A model generated the notes under the pieces. The model searched no databases. It was not told where the DNA came from and was given only the letters and a program-made list of their open reading frames with translations. DNA of 51,572 nt from Burkholderia sp. Bp8963 (lineage in GTDB: Bacteria > Pseudomonadota > Gammaproteobacteria > Burkholderiales > Burkholderiaceae). Position numbers and translations under genes: made by a program. Every line of letters begins with the position of its first letter. Within the stretch, counting starts at the first letter, position 1. The stretch is from positions 1 to 51,572 of the forward strand of contig NZ_QTQP01000053.1 of NCBI RefSeq assembly GCF_003854275.1. The letters run 5' to 3'. Of the stretch, positions 17,847 to 26,757 are shown piece by piece.

Positions 17847-18701
17847 TTACCCCGCGACGAACTCGTGCACGTACCGATTGAACACGCCCGGGCTCGCCGC
17901 ATTCATCCCGTGCGATGCACCGGCGACGGTCTGCCGCTGCGCGTTGCCGATCCACTGCGCGAGCGTCTCGACGTTGTTGCGGAACATCTTCGGGCTGCGC
18001 TGCCCATCGATCAGCAGCGTGCGGCAGCGGATCTCCGCCGCCGTGTCGACCGAATACGCAGGCAGCGGATCGCGCAGCTGCTTCGGCAGCGTGCTCGCGT
18101 TGTCGATTGCCATCGTGCGGAAGCATGTCGTGCTCTTCTTCCACGCACCGGGGATGCTGACGGAATCGACGAACATCTCGAGCCCCGCATCGACGTCGCC
18201 GTTCTCGACGAGGCTCACGGCCTTCGTGCGCAGCGCGAGCGCGGCTGGCGGCAGCTTCGCTTCTTCACGCACGCTTTCCCGCTGCAGCGGGCCGCCCGGA
18301 TCGGCAAGCGTCAGCGTGGCGACGAGCTCGGGATGATGGCGCGCGACGTTGAATGCCACGCTGCCGCCACGCGAATGGCCGACGAGGTGCACGGGGCCGA
18401 GGTCGAGCGCGTCGATGAATTCGGCGAGCTCGTCGACGTGGTTCTGCCAGCCGAACTCGTTCTGGATGCCGGCTTCGACGGCCGGCCAGTAATGGCTGAG
18501 ACTCGGCGCAATGCAGCGGTAGTGCGCGGACAGCGACGCAAGCTGCGCATCCCAGTAGCGGTAGTCGCAGAGCGATCCGTGAACGAACACCATCGGTGCG
18601 CCCGTGCCCTTCTCGACATAAGGCAGGCTGATGCCTGACGACAGCGTCGCAAATTGCAGGTCGGGGTTCGCGAGCACCGAAGGCTCGATTCGCATGTTCA
18701 T
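17847..18701 (-). CDS. Alpha/beta-fold hydrolase
   Basis: This 284-residue soluble alpha/beta hydrolase has the oxyanion segment MVFVHGSLCDYRYW (residues 37-50), the nucleophile elbow GHSRGG with Ser110, a candidate acid in LLIDGQRSPK and the catalytic His in GASHGMN near the C-terminus. The triad is therefore complete. There is no signal peptide. Substrates of this family range from esters to C-C bonds and cannot be assigned. The gene is preceded by an AT-rich region with a perfect dyad (18789-18803), suggesting dedicated regulation, but no regulator is encoded next to it. Confidence 0.8.
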   Translation of the reverse strand: MNMRIEPSVLANPDLQFATLSSGISLPYVEKGTGAPMVFVHGSLCDYRYWDAQLASLSAHYRCIAPSLSHYWPAVEAGIQNEFGWQNHVDELAEFIDALDLGPVHLVGHSRGGSVAFNVARHHPELVATLTLADPGGPLQRESVREEAKLPPAALALRTKAVSLVENGDVDAGLEMFVDSVSIPGAWKKSTTCFRTMAIDNASTLPKQLRDPLPAYSVDTAAEIRCRTLLIDGQRSPKMFRNNVETLAQWIGNAQRQTVAGASHGMNAASPGVFNRYVHEFVAG

Positions 18702-18788
18702 GACTGAAAAAACTCACAGGTGCGTCATCACGTCGCAACTATGCCCGACGGCGCAGCGTAAGGAAAACGCATAATTTTCATCGTATCG

Positions 18789-18803
18789 ATCAATTTTATT
18801 GAT
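18789..18803. promoter_or_regulatory. ATCAAT-N3-ATTGAT dyad upstream of the hydrolase gene
   Basis: A perfect six-base inverted repeat with a TTT spacer lies in an unusually AT-rich 197-bp gap, 88 bp upstream of the hydrolase start on the minus strand. This is a plausible operator, though the binding protein is unknown. Confidence 0.4.
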
Positions 18804-18898
18804 GCCAACGCCGCTACCCCCTGTCGTTGAAAGGGCCTTCAGTTCGGTTTCGTATTTATCTGAGGATTGTGCGCGGCACGAACGACGGCGTTCAGCGT

Positions 18899-19228
18899 TC
18901 AGCGGACCGCGAACGCGGGCGCGGTGCGCGTGTCGACCGGCAGGTCGTTGTCGGTCGCGAACTGCATCGCGAATTCGAATGCATCGGGGCACACGGTCCG
19001 CAATTCGTGCGAGACGAACAGGCACTTCGCGCCACTGTCGACGATCGGCGTCGCGAGCCGCGTGAGCGCGCTCGGGCAGCCCGGCCGCTTCTCGCCGACA
19101 AAGAGCGTGATGACGCCCGCGAGCCGTTCGGGCCAGTCGCTCGGCCGAAACGTCTTGCGTGCATGCGTGATGCCGATGATCAGGTAGCCGTCGGTCCGGC
19201 CTTTCTCGGTTACGTCGATGCGGTCCAT
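18899..19228 (-). CDS. DUF3579 domain protein
   Basis: This 109-residue protein matches the DUF3579 family of short beta/gamma-proteobacterial proteins: YLIIGITHARKTFRPSDWPERLAGVIT, then a Cys-containing middle, SHELRTVCPDAFEFAMQFATDNDLPV and a short tail. The family is usually encoded near other genes without a fixed partner, and its function is not known. No signal peptide or membrane segment is present, so it is probably cytoplasmic. It is 155 bp upstream of the end of the response-regulator gene in the same direction and is more likely separate from that operon. Confidence 0.75.
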   Translation of the reverse strand: MDRIDVTEKGRTDGYLIIGITHARKTFRPSDWPERLAGVITLFVGEKRPGCPSALTRLATPIVDSGAKCLFVSHELRTVCPDAFEFAMQFATDNDLPVDTRTAPAFAVR

Positions 19229-19384
19229 CCCTGTACGATCCTCGTTCGCGTTCGATTGGCAGCCGCGCGTGGCGGCGGCCTGCGATGTTCGACATGCGGG
19301 TGCGCGCGGCGGCGCATGCGGTCCGGCCGTGCGGCGCCGCGCGCCCGGCGTCTGCCAGGTGCGCGCTACGCCCGGCCGTGCGGG

Positions 19385-20749
19385 TTACGACTCGGCCCCG
19401 TCGGCCGTGCCGTCGCCGCGAGCGGGAATCCGCAGGTGGCGCAGCTTGTGATAGAGCGTTTTCTTCGGCATCCCGAGTTCGACGCTTGCGTCCGCAACGT
19501 TGCCGTTGTGCCGGCGCAGCATGTCCTCGATCAGCATGCGTTCGAAGTACGCGAGCTGTTCCGCGAGCGTGCCGCCGCTCGCGGCCGCGCCGCCGGCAGA
19601 CAGCAGGCTGTCGCCGGTCAGCCCGAGCACGAAGCGGTCGGCGACGTTCTGCAGTTCGCGCACGTTGCCGGGCCACTGGTGCGTCATCAGTTCGGACACC
19701 TGCGCAGCGCTCACGATGGGCGCGGGCTGCCCGAAGCGGCGTGCGGCCGCGAGCACGAAGTGCTCGAACAGCAGCGGCACGTCCTCGCGCCGTTCGCGCA
19801 GCGGCGGCAGCTCGATCTGCGCGACGTTCAGCCGGTACAGCAGGTCCGCGCGGAAGCGTCCGTCGGACGCGAGTTCGGCGAGGTCGGCCTTCGTCGCGGC
19901 GACCACGCGGCAATCGACCGGAATCAGTTCGTTCGCCCCGAGCCGTTCGACCACGCGCTCCTGGAGCACGCGCAGCATCTTGATCTGCAGCGCGATCGGC
20001 ATCGTCTCGATCTCGTCGAGGAACAGCGTGCCGCCGTGCGCCCACTCGATCTTGCCGATGCGCTTCTTGATCGCGCCCGTGAACGCGCCGGCCTCGTGGC
20101 CGAACAGCTCGCTTTCGAACACGTGTTCCGGCAGCCCGCCGCAGTTCAGCGCGACGAAATGCGCATCGCGCCGCCCGCCGAAATCGTGCAGGCTGCGTGC
20201 GATCAGCTCCTTGCCGGTGCCCGTCTCGCCGCTGATCAGCACCGACACCGACGTATCGGCGAGCCGCAGGATCTTCTTGCGGACGTCGGCCATCGCGGGT
20301 GACTTGCCGAGCACCAGCCCCTCGATGCCCTGCCAGTTGTGGAGCGCCGCACGCAGGCCCTGCACCTCGAGCGTCAGCCGGCGCTTCTCCACCGCGCGCG
20401 CGACGCGCCCGGCGATCACGTCGGACGAGAACGGCTTCTCGATGAAGTCGTACGCGCCGACCTGCATCGCGCCAACGGCCGTCGAGATGTCGGCGTGGCC
20501 GCTGATCAGCACGACCGGGATCTGCGCATCGACGGCCATCACGCGCTCGAGCAGCTGCAGCCCGTCGATGCCCGGCATCCGCACGTCCGACACGATCACG
20601 ATCGGTGCACCGGGCGCGACATGCGCGAGCGCGTCGGCCGCCGACGCGAACGCGCTCACCGGAAACCCGGCGAGCGCGACGGCCTGCTCGACGCCGATCC
20701 GGACGTTTTCATCGTCCTCGACGACCAGCACCCGAATCTCATCTTCCAT
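19385..20749 (-). CDS. DctD-type sigma-54-dependent response regulator
   Basis: This 454-residue NtrC-class activator has a receiver domain (residues 1-120, phospho-acceptor D55 in VSDVRMPG) and an AAA+ domain with Walker A GETGTGK (174-180). The sigma-54 contact loop GAFTGA (221-226) is intact, Walker B reads GGTLFLDEIE, and a Fis-type helix-turn-helix lies at the C-terminus (GNVADASVELGMPKKTLYHKL). It overlaps the sensor-kinase gene by 11 bp, so the two are translationally coupled. A consensus -24/-12 promoter with two upstream dyads precedes the transporter gene of the same cluster, which is the obvious target. Confidence 0.94.
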   Translation of the reverse strand: MEDEIRVLVVEDDENVRIGVEQAVALAGFPVSAFASAADALAHVAPGAPIVIVSDVRMPGIDGLQLLERVMAVDAQIPVVLISGHADISTAVGAMQVGAYDFIEKPFSSDVIAGRVARAVEKRRLTLEVQGLRAALHNWQGIEGLVLGKSPAMADVRKKILRLADTSVSVLISGETGTGKELIARSLHDFGGRRDAHFVALNCGGLPEHVFESELFGHEAGAFTGAIKKRIGKIEWAHGGTLFLDEIETMPIALQIKMLRVLQERVVERLGANELIPVDCRVVAATKADLAELASDGRFRADLLYRLNVAQIELPPLRERREDVPLLFEHFVLAAARRFGQPAPIVSAAQVSELMTHQWPGNVRELQNVADRFVLGLTGDSLLSAGGAAASGGTLAEQLAYFERMLIEDMLRRHNGNVADASVELGMPKKTLYHKLRHLRIPARGDGTADGAES

Positions 20750-22622
20750 GCTCTGTCCTTTGCAGCGTGGCCGCTGCGAAATCGATACTGAACTGCGCGC
20801 CGCCGTCGTCGCGGTTGGCGGCGGCGATCTTCGCGCCGAACCCTTCGACGATCCGCGACGTGATCGCGAGCCCGAGCCCGAGGCCTTGCCCGCGCGGCTT
20901 GGTCGTCACGAACGGCTCGAACAGGTGCGCGAGCACGTCCGGCGCGATGCCGGCGCCGCTGTCGGCGATCGTGAAGCACACGCGGCCGTGCGGATCGGGT
21001 TCGCTCGCCTCGATGACGATCACGCGCGTCGCGGCGTCGCGCACGGCGTCGAGCGCGTTGCCGAGCAGGTTCACGATCACCTGCTGCAACTGGCTCGATT
21101 CCGCGTACACGGCCGCGCCGGGCGGAATCCGCACGTCGAGCCGCACGCCTTCGTCGCGGATCCGCGCTTCGTAGATGAGCCGCGCATGCGCGACCGCTTC
21201 GGCGAGCGATACCGCGACGCGCTCGACGTCCGGCTTGCGCGCGAACGTCTTCAGTTCGCCGGTCAGCACGGCCATGCTGTCGACGAGCCGGCCGATGCGT
21301 TCGAGGTTGGCGATCGCCTGCGCGGGCTGGTTGCGCTCGAAGAACGTGCGCGCGTTGTCGCACAGCGTGCGGATCGCGACGAGCGGCTGGTTCAGCTCGT
21401 GCGTGAGGCCCGCGGCCATCTGCCCGAGCACCGCGAGCTTGCCCGCGTGCACGACTTCCTGCTGCGAATCGCGCAGGCGCTGCTCGGTGCGCTCGCGTTC
21501 GACGATCTCCTGCTGCATGCGTTCGTTCGCGGCCGTCAGCGCGGCCGTGCGCTGCGCGACGGTCAGCTCGAGCTGGTCGTTCGCACGCCGCAGCGCATCC
21601 TGCGCATTGAGCCGCGCGGCGATCGTGCGGCGGCGCTGGATCGCGTAAGCGGCATAGAGCGCGGCGATCAGGAACGCGCCCGTCACGAACGCGAAGGCCA
21701 TCTGCTGCTGGCGCCGCGCGCCGGCGACGTCGAGCAGCACCATCAGCGAATCGCCGGCCTGCGGCGCGGGCCGCGACATCACGAGATAGCGTGCGGTGCG
21801 TCCCGCGTGGCGCAGGTCGGGAAAGGTGCCGAGCCATGCGTGCGCGTTCCAGTCGCCGACGCGCCGATACGGCAGCACGTCGACCGTGCGGCCCGCGTAT
21901 TGCCGCGATGCCTGGATCTCGCGCTGCTGCTGCGCGGTGATCGGCCGCAGCGCGGTGAACTTCCATTCGGGTTCGGTCGAGATCACGATCACGCCGTTGC
22001 CGTCGACGACCATCGCCGCGACGCCGGGCGCACGCCATGCCGATTCGAGCGCGTCGACACTGACCTTGACGGCTGTCGCGCCGAGCGTCACGCCGCCGTC
22101 ACGGACCGCGCTCGCGAAGTAGAGCCCGGGAATACCGGTGTTGGTGCCGATGCCGAAGAAGCGGCCGCTGCCGTGCGCGAGTGCGTCCTTGAAGTAAGGG
22201 CGGTACGACACGTTGGTGCCGACGAAGCTGACCGGCTGGTTCCAGTTGCTCGCGGCGATCACCGAGCCCTGCAGGTCGATCACGTCGGCGGCACCGCTGC
22301 CGGCGTCGCGGTTGACGGCCTCGAGGTAGGTGTTGACCGTGTGCAGCAGGTCGGGCGTCGCATCACGCGTGGCTTTCAGCAGCGCGCGCACGCTGTCCTG
22401 GCGGGCGATCAGCGCGGGCATCGTCTCATAGCGCCCGAGCTCGCTCTTCAGGCTGGCCGCGTACAGGTCGAGCCGGTGCGCGCCGACTTCCTCGAGCCCG
22501 TCGATCGCGCGGTCCCACGCGAACTCGACCGCGGCGGCCGTCACGCCGACATACAGCGCGGCCGCCGCTGCCCACGCCCACCACGTCATTCCTTTGAAAC
22601 GCTTCCGCACGTTCGCCCTCAT
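20739..22622 (-). CDS. DctB-type sensor histidine kinase
   Basis: This 627-residue membrane sensor has TM1 at about 14-34, a large periplasmic ligand-binding region with a double PAS (dCache-like) fold at about 35-305 (SNWNQPVSFVGTNVSYRPYFKDAL is characteristic) and TM2 at about 308-328. A coiled coil follows, then the histidine-kinase core with H408 in GLTHELNQPLVAIRTL and a GHKL ATPase domain (N-box VIVNLLGNALDAV, G-box GLGLGLAI). In DctB the periplasmic part binds C4-dicarboxylates. Here the linked transporter suggests citrate, malate or another 2-hydroxycarboxylate. It pairs with the overlapping DctD-type regulator. Confidence 0.93.
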   Translation of the reverse strand: MRANVRKRFKGMTWWAWAAAAALYVGVTAAAVEFAWDRAIDGLEEVGAHRLDLYAASLKSELGRYETMPALIARQDSVRALLKATRDATPDLLHTVNTYLEAVNRDAGSGAADVIDLQGSVIAASNWNQPVSFVGTNVSYRPYFKDALAHGSGRFFGIGTNTGIPGLYFASAVRDGGVTLGATAVKVSVDALESAWRAPGVAAMVVDGNGVIVISTEPEWKFTALRPITAQQQREIQASRQYAGRTVDVLPYRRVGDWNAHAWLGTFPDLRHAGRTARYLVMSRPAPQAGDSLMVLLDVAGARRQQQMAFAFVTGAFLIAALYAAYAIQRRRTIAARLNAQDALRRANDQLELTVAQRTAALTAANERMQQEIVERERTEQRLRDSQQEVVHAGKLAVLGQMAAGLTHELNQPLVAIRTLCDNARTFFERNQPAQAIANLERIGRLVDSMAVLTGELKTFARKPDVERVAVSLAEAVAHARLIYEARIRDEGVRLDVRIPPGAAVYAESSQLQQVIVNLLGNALDAVRDAATRVIVIEASEPDPHGRVCFTIADSGAGIAPDVLAHLFEPFVTTKPRGQGLGLGLAITSRIVEGFGAKIAAANRDDGGAQFSIDFAAATLQRTEHGR

Positions 22623-22737
22623 CGATGCCCGTCGCCGGCCTGCCGCCAGCCCACCGAATGCGCGCGCCGCGCGCCGGACGAACCGGCGGCGGCGCGGTGC
22701 AGCACGCGGCCGTCGCGATGATACGCGCGGCGACGCG

Positions 22738-24102
22738 TCATCCGAGATGCGCGAGCAGGATCAGCGTCACCGTGACGACGATTGCGCCGCCGATGCGCGT
22801 CGCGATCTGCGCGAACGGCATCAGCTGCATCCGGTTCGCAGCGGTCAGGATCGCGACGTCGCCGGTGCCGCCTTGCCCGCTGTGGCACGCGTTCACGATG
22901 GCCGTGTCGATAGGGTACATCTTCAGCAAGCGGCCGACCACGAAGCCCGTGCCCATCAGCGTCGCCACCGTCGCGACGATCGTCACGACGTTGACCAGCG
23001 TGAACGCGGCGGTCAGCTTGTCCCAGGGCGTCATCGCGACGCCGATCGCGAACAGCAGCGGATAGGTGACGGCGGTCGAGAAGAACTTGTAGACGACGAA
23101 CGCGCCTTCCTGCAGCGGCGGCGACACCGCGCGCGCGAGCTTCACGAGCACCGCGAGGAACAGCATCGCGACCGGTGCCGGCAGCCCGAACAGCTTGTGC
23201 GCCATCAGGCCGACGAGGTACAGCGTGATCGCCGTGATGCCGGCGCCTGCGATGTGCGTGACGTCGACGTGACCGCGGATCTCTTCGTTTTCCGGCGTCA
23301 TGTCGCCGCTTTCGCCGACCTGCAGGCGGCCGTTGCCGGTCAGGTGCGGCAGGCGCTTGCCGAGCATGTCGAGCGCGCCGGACAGGATGATCGCGGTCAG
23401 GCTGCCGAGCATCACCGGCGGCAGCACGGCCGCGAACATCTCGCCCTGCGGCAGGTGCAGGATTTCCGAATAGCCGATCGACAGCGGGATCGCGCCTTCG
23501 CCGACGCCGCCCGCCATGATCGGCACGACGATGTACAGCAGCGTGTGGCGCGCGCCCAGGCCGAGCGCGGTGCCGACGGCGGTGCCGACGATCGCCGCGG
23601 CGACGGAGCCTGCCGCGAGCGGGATGAAGATCTTCAGGAAGCCCTGGATCAGCACGCGCCGGTCCATGCTCAGGATGCTGCCGACGATGATCGACGCGAT
23701 GAACAGGTACAGGAAGTTGGTCGACTTCGTGAACTCGGTCGTCAGGTTCAGCACGGGCTTCGGCAGCACGTGATAGTAGGTCAGCGCGGACGGCACGAAG
23801 GTCGCGAAGATCGCCGCGGCGCCGATGTTGCGCAGCAGCGGCAGGCGCTTGCCGAGTTCCGCGCAGGTGAAGCCGAAGAACGCGAGCACGGCGATCGCCA
23901 TCGAGATCTCGCCGGGCACCTTGCCGGTGACCGAGAAGCCGACGATCAGCGCGAGCAGGATGAAGTAGACCGGCAGCGGAATGATGCCGATGCGGATTTC
24001 CATCAGCTTCCACCAGCCTTCCGGCCAGAAACGGGTGCGGGAGGCGGAGCGGGGCTCGGCGATCGGCTCCGCGTGGATCGGGGTGGGGGTCGAGGTCTGC
24101 AA
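22738..24102 (-). CDS. 2-hydroxycarboxylate transporter (CitS/MaeN family)
   Basis: This 454-residue secondary transporter takes up citrate, malate or related 2-hydroxycarboxylates, usually with Na+ or H+. It has about eleven membrane segments and both re-entrant-loop signatures: MAGGVGEGAIPLSIGYSEI in the first half and CHSGQGGTGDVAILTAANRM in the second. The start is most likely the TTG at 24102: AAGGAG lies seven bases upstream and the length then matches CitS (446). The ATG overlapping this site is in another frame, and the next in-frame ATG (MEIRIGIIPL) would remove about 30 residues. A sigma-54 promoter lies just upstream, and a sensor kinase and activator follow on the same strand. Confidence 0.92.
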   Translation of the reverse strand: MQTSTPTPIHAEPIAEPRSASRTRFWPEGWWKLMEIRIGIIPLPVYFILLALIVGFSVTGKVPGEISMAIAVLAFFGFTCAELGKRLPLLRNIGAAAIFATFVPSALTYYHVLPKPVLNLTTEFTKSTNFLYLFIASIIVGSILSMDRRVLIQGFLKIFIPLAAGSVAAAIVGTAVGTALGLGARHTLLYIVVPIMAGGVGEGAIPLSIGYSEILHLPQGEMFAAVLPPVMLGSLTAIILSGALDMLGKRLPHLTGNGRLQVGESGDMTPENEEIRGHVDVTHIAGAGITAITLYLVGLMAHKLFGLPAPVAMLFLAVLVKLARAVSPPLQEGAFVVYKFFSTAVTYPLLFAIGVAMTPWDKLTAAFTLVNVVTIVATVATLMGTGFVVGRLLKMYPIDTAIVNACHSGQGGTGDVAILTAANRMQLMPFAQIATRIGGAIVVTVTLILLAHLG

Positions 24103-24164
24103 GACATGTCTCCTTGGATTTGGAATGCCGACGCCGCGTCGCGGTATCGCATGCCGGGTATTAC

Positions 24165-24179
24165 GCAACGTCCGTGCCA
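24165..24179 (-). promoter_or_regulatory. Sigma-54 (-24/-12) promoter of the 2-hydroxycarboxylate transporter
   Basis: The minus strand reads TGGCAC-GGACG-TTGC, an exact match to the sigma-54 consensus TGGCAC-N5-TTGC with ten bases between the GG and GC pairs. The predicted transcription start is about 50 bp upstream of the TTG codon at 24102. Confidence 0.88.
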
Positions 24180-24261
24180 GGCGCGATCTTGCGAGGAAAC
24201 TTGTAATGCGTTGATTTGGCGGGGGTTTTCGTTGTCTGATGTTTGGGCGGCATCGGCGGCG

Positions 24262-24308
24262 TTCCGAAACTTCGGAATCCGCGTCGCGTGCAGGCCGAGA
24301 TTTCGGCC
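24262..24308. promoter_or_regulatory. Pair of enhancer dyads for the sigma-54 activator
   Basis: Two 16-bp dyads share the core CCGA-N4-TCGG: TTCCGAAACTTCGGAA (24262-24277, perfect) and GGCCGAGATTTCGGCC (24293-24308, one mismatch). Their centres are 31 bp apart, three helical turns, and they lie about 85-140 bp upstream of the -24 element. This is the normal layout of NtrC/DctD enhancer sites. Binding by the linked DctD-type protein is inferred. Confidence 0.72.
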
Positions 24309-24499
24309 ATGCGCCGGGCCGCGCCATATCGCTGGCGGCGATTTTCTTCCCACAATCGCTTCGTAGACCGTCCTCCCGCCGCTCTCTATCATCGGCTGAA
24401 CATTTCCTCAGGCATAAGTCTCTGTCCGGAGATCGCCCGCGCGTTCGCCGCGGCATCGCTCATGCCTCGCTACCGTCTTTAGACTGGAGAATCGCTTCC

Positions 24500-25327
24500 A
24501 TGCAGCATCCCGTTTTTTCCGCGCGCGGCGCCGCGCGCTTCGTCCGGCTGCTGGCGGCAGCGCTCCTCGGCGCGACCCTGCTGGCCGGCGCGCGAGCCGA
24601 ACCCGCACCGCTGAAGGTCGGCGTGGCGACGACCCCGCAGATCGACGCGCTGAGGATCGCCGCGAAAGAAGCGAAGGCGCAGGGCCTCGACGTGAAGATC
24701 ATCGAGTTCACCGACTGGAATACGCCGAACGCGGCGCTCGCGAACAAGGACATCGACGTCAACTACTTCCAGCACATCCCGTTCCTCGAAAACGCGAAGA
24801 AGCAGGGCGGCTACAACTTCGTGTCGATCGCGCCGGGCACGATCATGAAGATCGGCCTCTATTCGAAGAAGGTGAAAAGCTTCGGCGAGCTGAAGGACGG
24901 CGCGAAGGTCGCGATCGCGAACGATCCCGTGAACGGCGGGCGCGGCTTGCTGCTGCTGCAGCGCGCGGGGCTCATCACGCTGACGCCGGGCATCGACTAC
25001 CGCGCGACGACGCACGACATCGTATCGAACCCGAAGCACCTGAAGATCATCGCGCTCGAGGCATCGCAGCTCGCGCGTTCGCTCGACGACGTCGATCTCG
25101 CGCAGGGCTACCCGAGCTTCATCAAGCTTGCGGGCACGACCGACCCGAACAGCGCGCTGCTGTTCGACGGCACCGAGAACAAGAACTTCGCGCTGCAATG
25201 GGTCGTGCGGCCGGAGAGCGCGAACGACGCGCGCATCCGCAAGTTCATCGCGATCTACCAGCAATCGCCCGCGGTGCGCAAGGCGCTCGACAACGCGTTC
25301 GGCTCGCTTTACGCGATCGCGTGGTGA
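24500..25327 (+). CDS. metQ: MetQ-type periplasmic substrate-binding protein (no lipobox)
   Basis: This is the binding component of a methionine-type ABC importer (NlpA family), 275 residues. Family motifs are LKVGVATTPQ, DVNYFQHIPFLENAKKQ, IAPGTIMKIGLYSKKVKS and GAKVAIANDPVNGGRGLLLLQRAGLI. The signal peptide ends in AGARAE and contains no cysteine, so unlike the usual MetQ this appears to be a free periplasmic protein. TGGAGA precedes the ATG at 24500. It heads an operon with an LLM monooxygenase, MetN and MetI. The oxidoreductases in the operon suggest that the ligand may be an organosulfur compound other than methionine. Confidence 0.9.
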   Translation: MQHPVFSARGAARFVRLLAAALLGATLLAGARAEPAPLKVGVATTPQIDALRIAAKEAKAQGLDVKIIEFTDWNTPNAALANKDIDVNYFQHIPFLENAKKQGGYNFVSIAPGTIMKIGLYSKKVKSFGELKDGAKVAIANDPVNGGRGLLLLQRAGLITLTPGIDYRATTHDIVSNPKHLKIIALEASQLARSLDDVDLAQGYPSFIKLAGTTDPNSALLFDGTENKNFALQWVVRPESANDARIRKFIAIYQQSPAVRKALDNAFGSLYAIAW

Positions 25328-25338
25328 CGGAGGCGCGC

Positions 25339-26739
25339 ATGGCGAACAACAAGAAGATCCTGCTCAACGCGTTCAACATGAACTGCGTCGGGCACATCAA
25401 TCATGGCCTGTGGACTCATCCGCGCGATCGCTCTGCGCACTACACCGATCTCGACTACTGGGCGGATCTCGCGAAGACGCTCGAGCGCGGCAAGTTCGAC
25501 GGCATCTTCCTCGCGGACATCGTCGGCGTGTACGACGTGTTCGGCGGCGGCCCGGACGCCGCGCTGCGCGAATCGGTGCAGGTGCCCGTCAACGATCCGC
25601 TGCTGCTCGTGCCCGCGATGGCGCAGGTCACGCAGCATCTCGGCTTCGGCGTGACCGCGAACCTGACCTACGAGCCGCCGTACCTGTTCGCGCGGCGCAT
25701 GTCGACGCTCGATCACCTGACCAAGGGCCGCGTCGGCTGGAACATCGTCACCGGCTATCTCGACAGCGCCGCGCGCGGGATGGGCCTCGCGCAGCAGATC
25801 GGCCACGACGACCGCTACGACCGCGCGGACGACTACCTGGAAGTCGTCTACAAGCTGTGGGAACAGAGCTGGGACGACGACGCGGTGATCCGCGACGCAC
25901 AGGCGCGCGTGTTCGCGCAGCCGGGCAAGGTGCGGCGCGTGACACACGACGGGCCGTTCTATTCGCTCGATGCGATCCATCTGTGCGAGCCGTCGCCGCA
26001 GCGCACGCCGGTGCTGTACCAGGCCGGGTCGTCGGCGCGCGGCGTCGAGTTCGCGGGCCGGCATGCGGAGTGCGTGTTCGTGAACGGCCAGAGCAAGGCG
26101 GCCGCGCGCGCGGCGGTGCTCGACATCCGCACGGCGGCGGCGCGGCAGGGGCGCGATCCGGCGTCGATCAGGATTTTTGCGGGCGTGACCGTCGTCACTG
26201 CGGAGACCGAACTTCTCGCGCGCGAGAAATTCGACGAATACCGGCGCTACGCGAGCCCCGAGGCCGGCCTCGCGCATTTCGCGAGCTCGACCGGCATCGA
26301 TTTCGCGAAGTACGGGCTCGACGAGCCGATCTCGTATGTGAAGACCGATTCGATCCAGTCCGCGGTCGACGCGATCTCGAAGAAGAGCACGAGCGGCGCG
26401 TGGACCGTGCGGCGGATGCTCGACCAGATGTCGCTCGGCGGCCGCTATCACCCGATCGTCGGCTCGCCGTCGCAGGTCGCGGACGAGCTGCAGGCGTGGA
26501 TCGACGAGACCGGCATCGACGGCTTCAACCTGACGCGCACGGTGATGCCCGAGTCGTTCGAGGATTTCGTCGACTGGGTCGTGCCGGAACTGCAGAACCG
26601 CGGCGTGTACAAGGAAGACTACGATCGCGCGCCGACGCTGCGCGAGAAGCTGTTCGGCGCCGGCGCGCACCTGCCCGCGTGGCATGCGGGCGCGCGGCAC
26701 CGGCCGGCGGCGGCTGCGCGCGAGCCCGTGCATGCATAA
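25339..26739 (+). CDS. LLM-class flavin-dependent monooxygenase (NtaA/SnaA/SoxA family)
   Basis: This 466-residue enzyme belongs to the bacterial-luciferase-like FMNH2-dependent monooxygenases of the nitrilotriacetate/dibenzothiophene-sulfone type. Characteristic segments are LLNAFNMNCVGHINHGLWTHP, FDGIFLADIVGVYD, LTKGRVGWNIVTGYLDSAARG, HDDRYDRADDYLEVVYKLWEQSWDDDAV and VLYQAGSSARGVEFAGRHAECVF. Such enzymes cleave C-S or C-N bonds using reduced flavin supplied by a separate reductase; none is encoded in this window. It lies 11 bp after metQ and directly before metN, which ties the oxidation to the imported substrate. Confidence 0.9.
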   Translation: MANNKKILLNAFNMNCVGHINHGLWTHPRDRSAHYTDLDYWADLAKTLERGKFDGIFLADIVGVYDVFGGGPDAALRESVQVPVNDPLLLVPAMAQVTQHLGFGVTANLTYEPPYLFARRMSTLDHLTKGRVGWNIVTGYLDSAARGMGLAQQIGHDDRYDRADDYLEVVYKLWEQSWDDDAVIRDAQARVFAQPGKVRRVTHDGPFYSLDAIHLCEPSPQRTPVLYQAGSSARGVEFAGRHAECVFVNGQSKAAARAAVLDIRTAAARQGRDPASIRIFAGVTVVTAETELLAREKFDEYRRYASPEAGLAHFASSTGIDFAKYGLDEPISYVKTDSIQSAVDAISKKSTSGAWTVRRMLDQMSLGGRYHPIVGSPSQVADELQAWIDETGIDGFNLTRTVMPESFEDFVDWVVPELQNRGVYKEDYDRAPTLREKLFGAGAHLPAWHAGARHRPAAAAREPVHA

Positions 26740-26757
26740 GCGCGAAGGAGCGATGCG

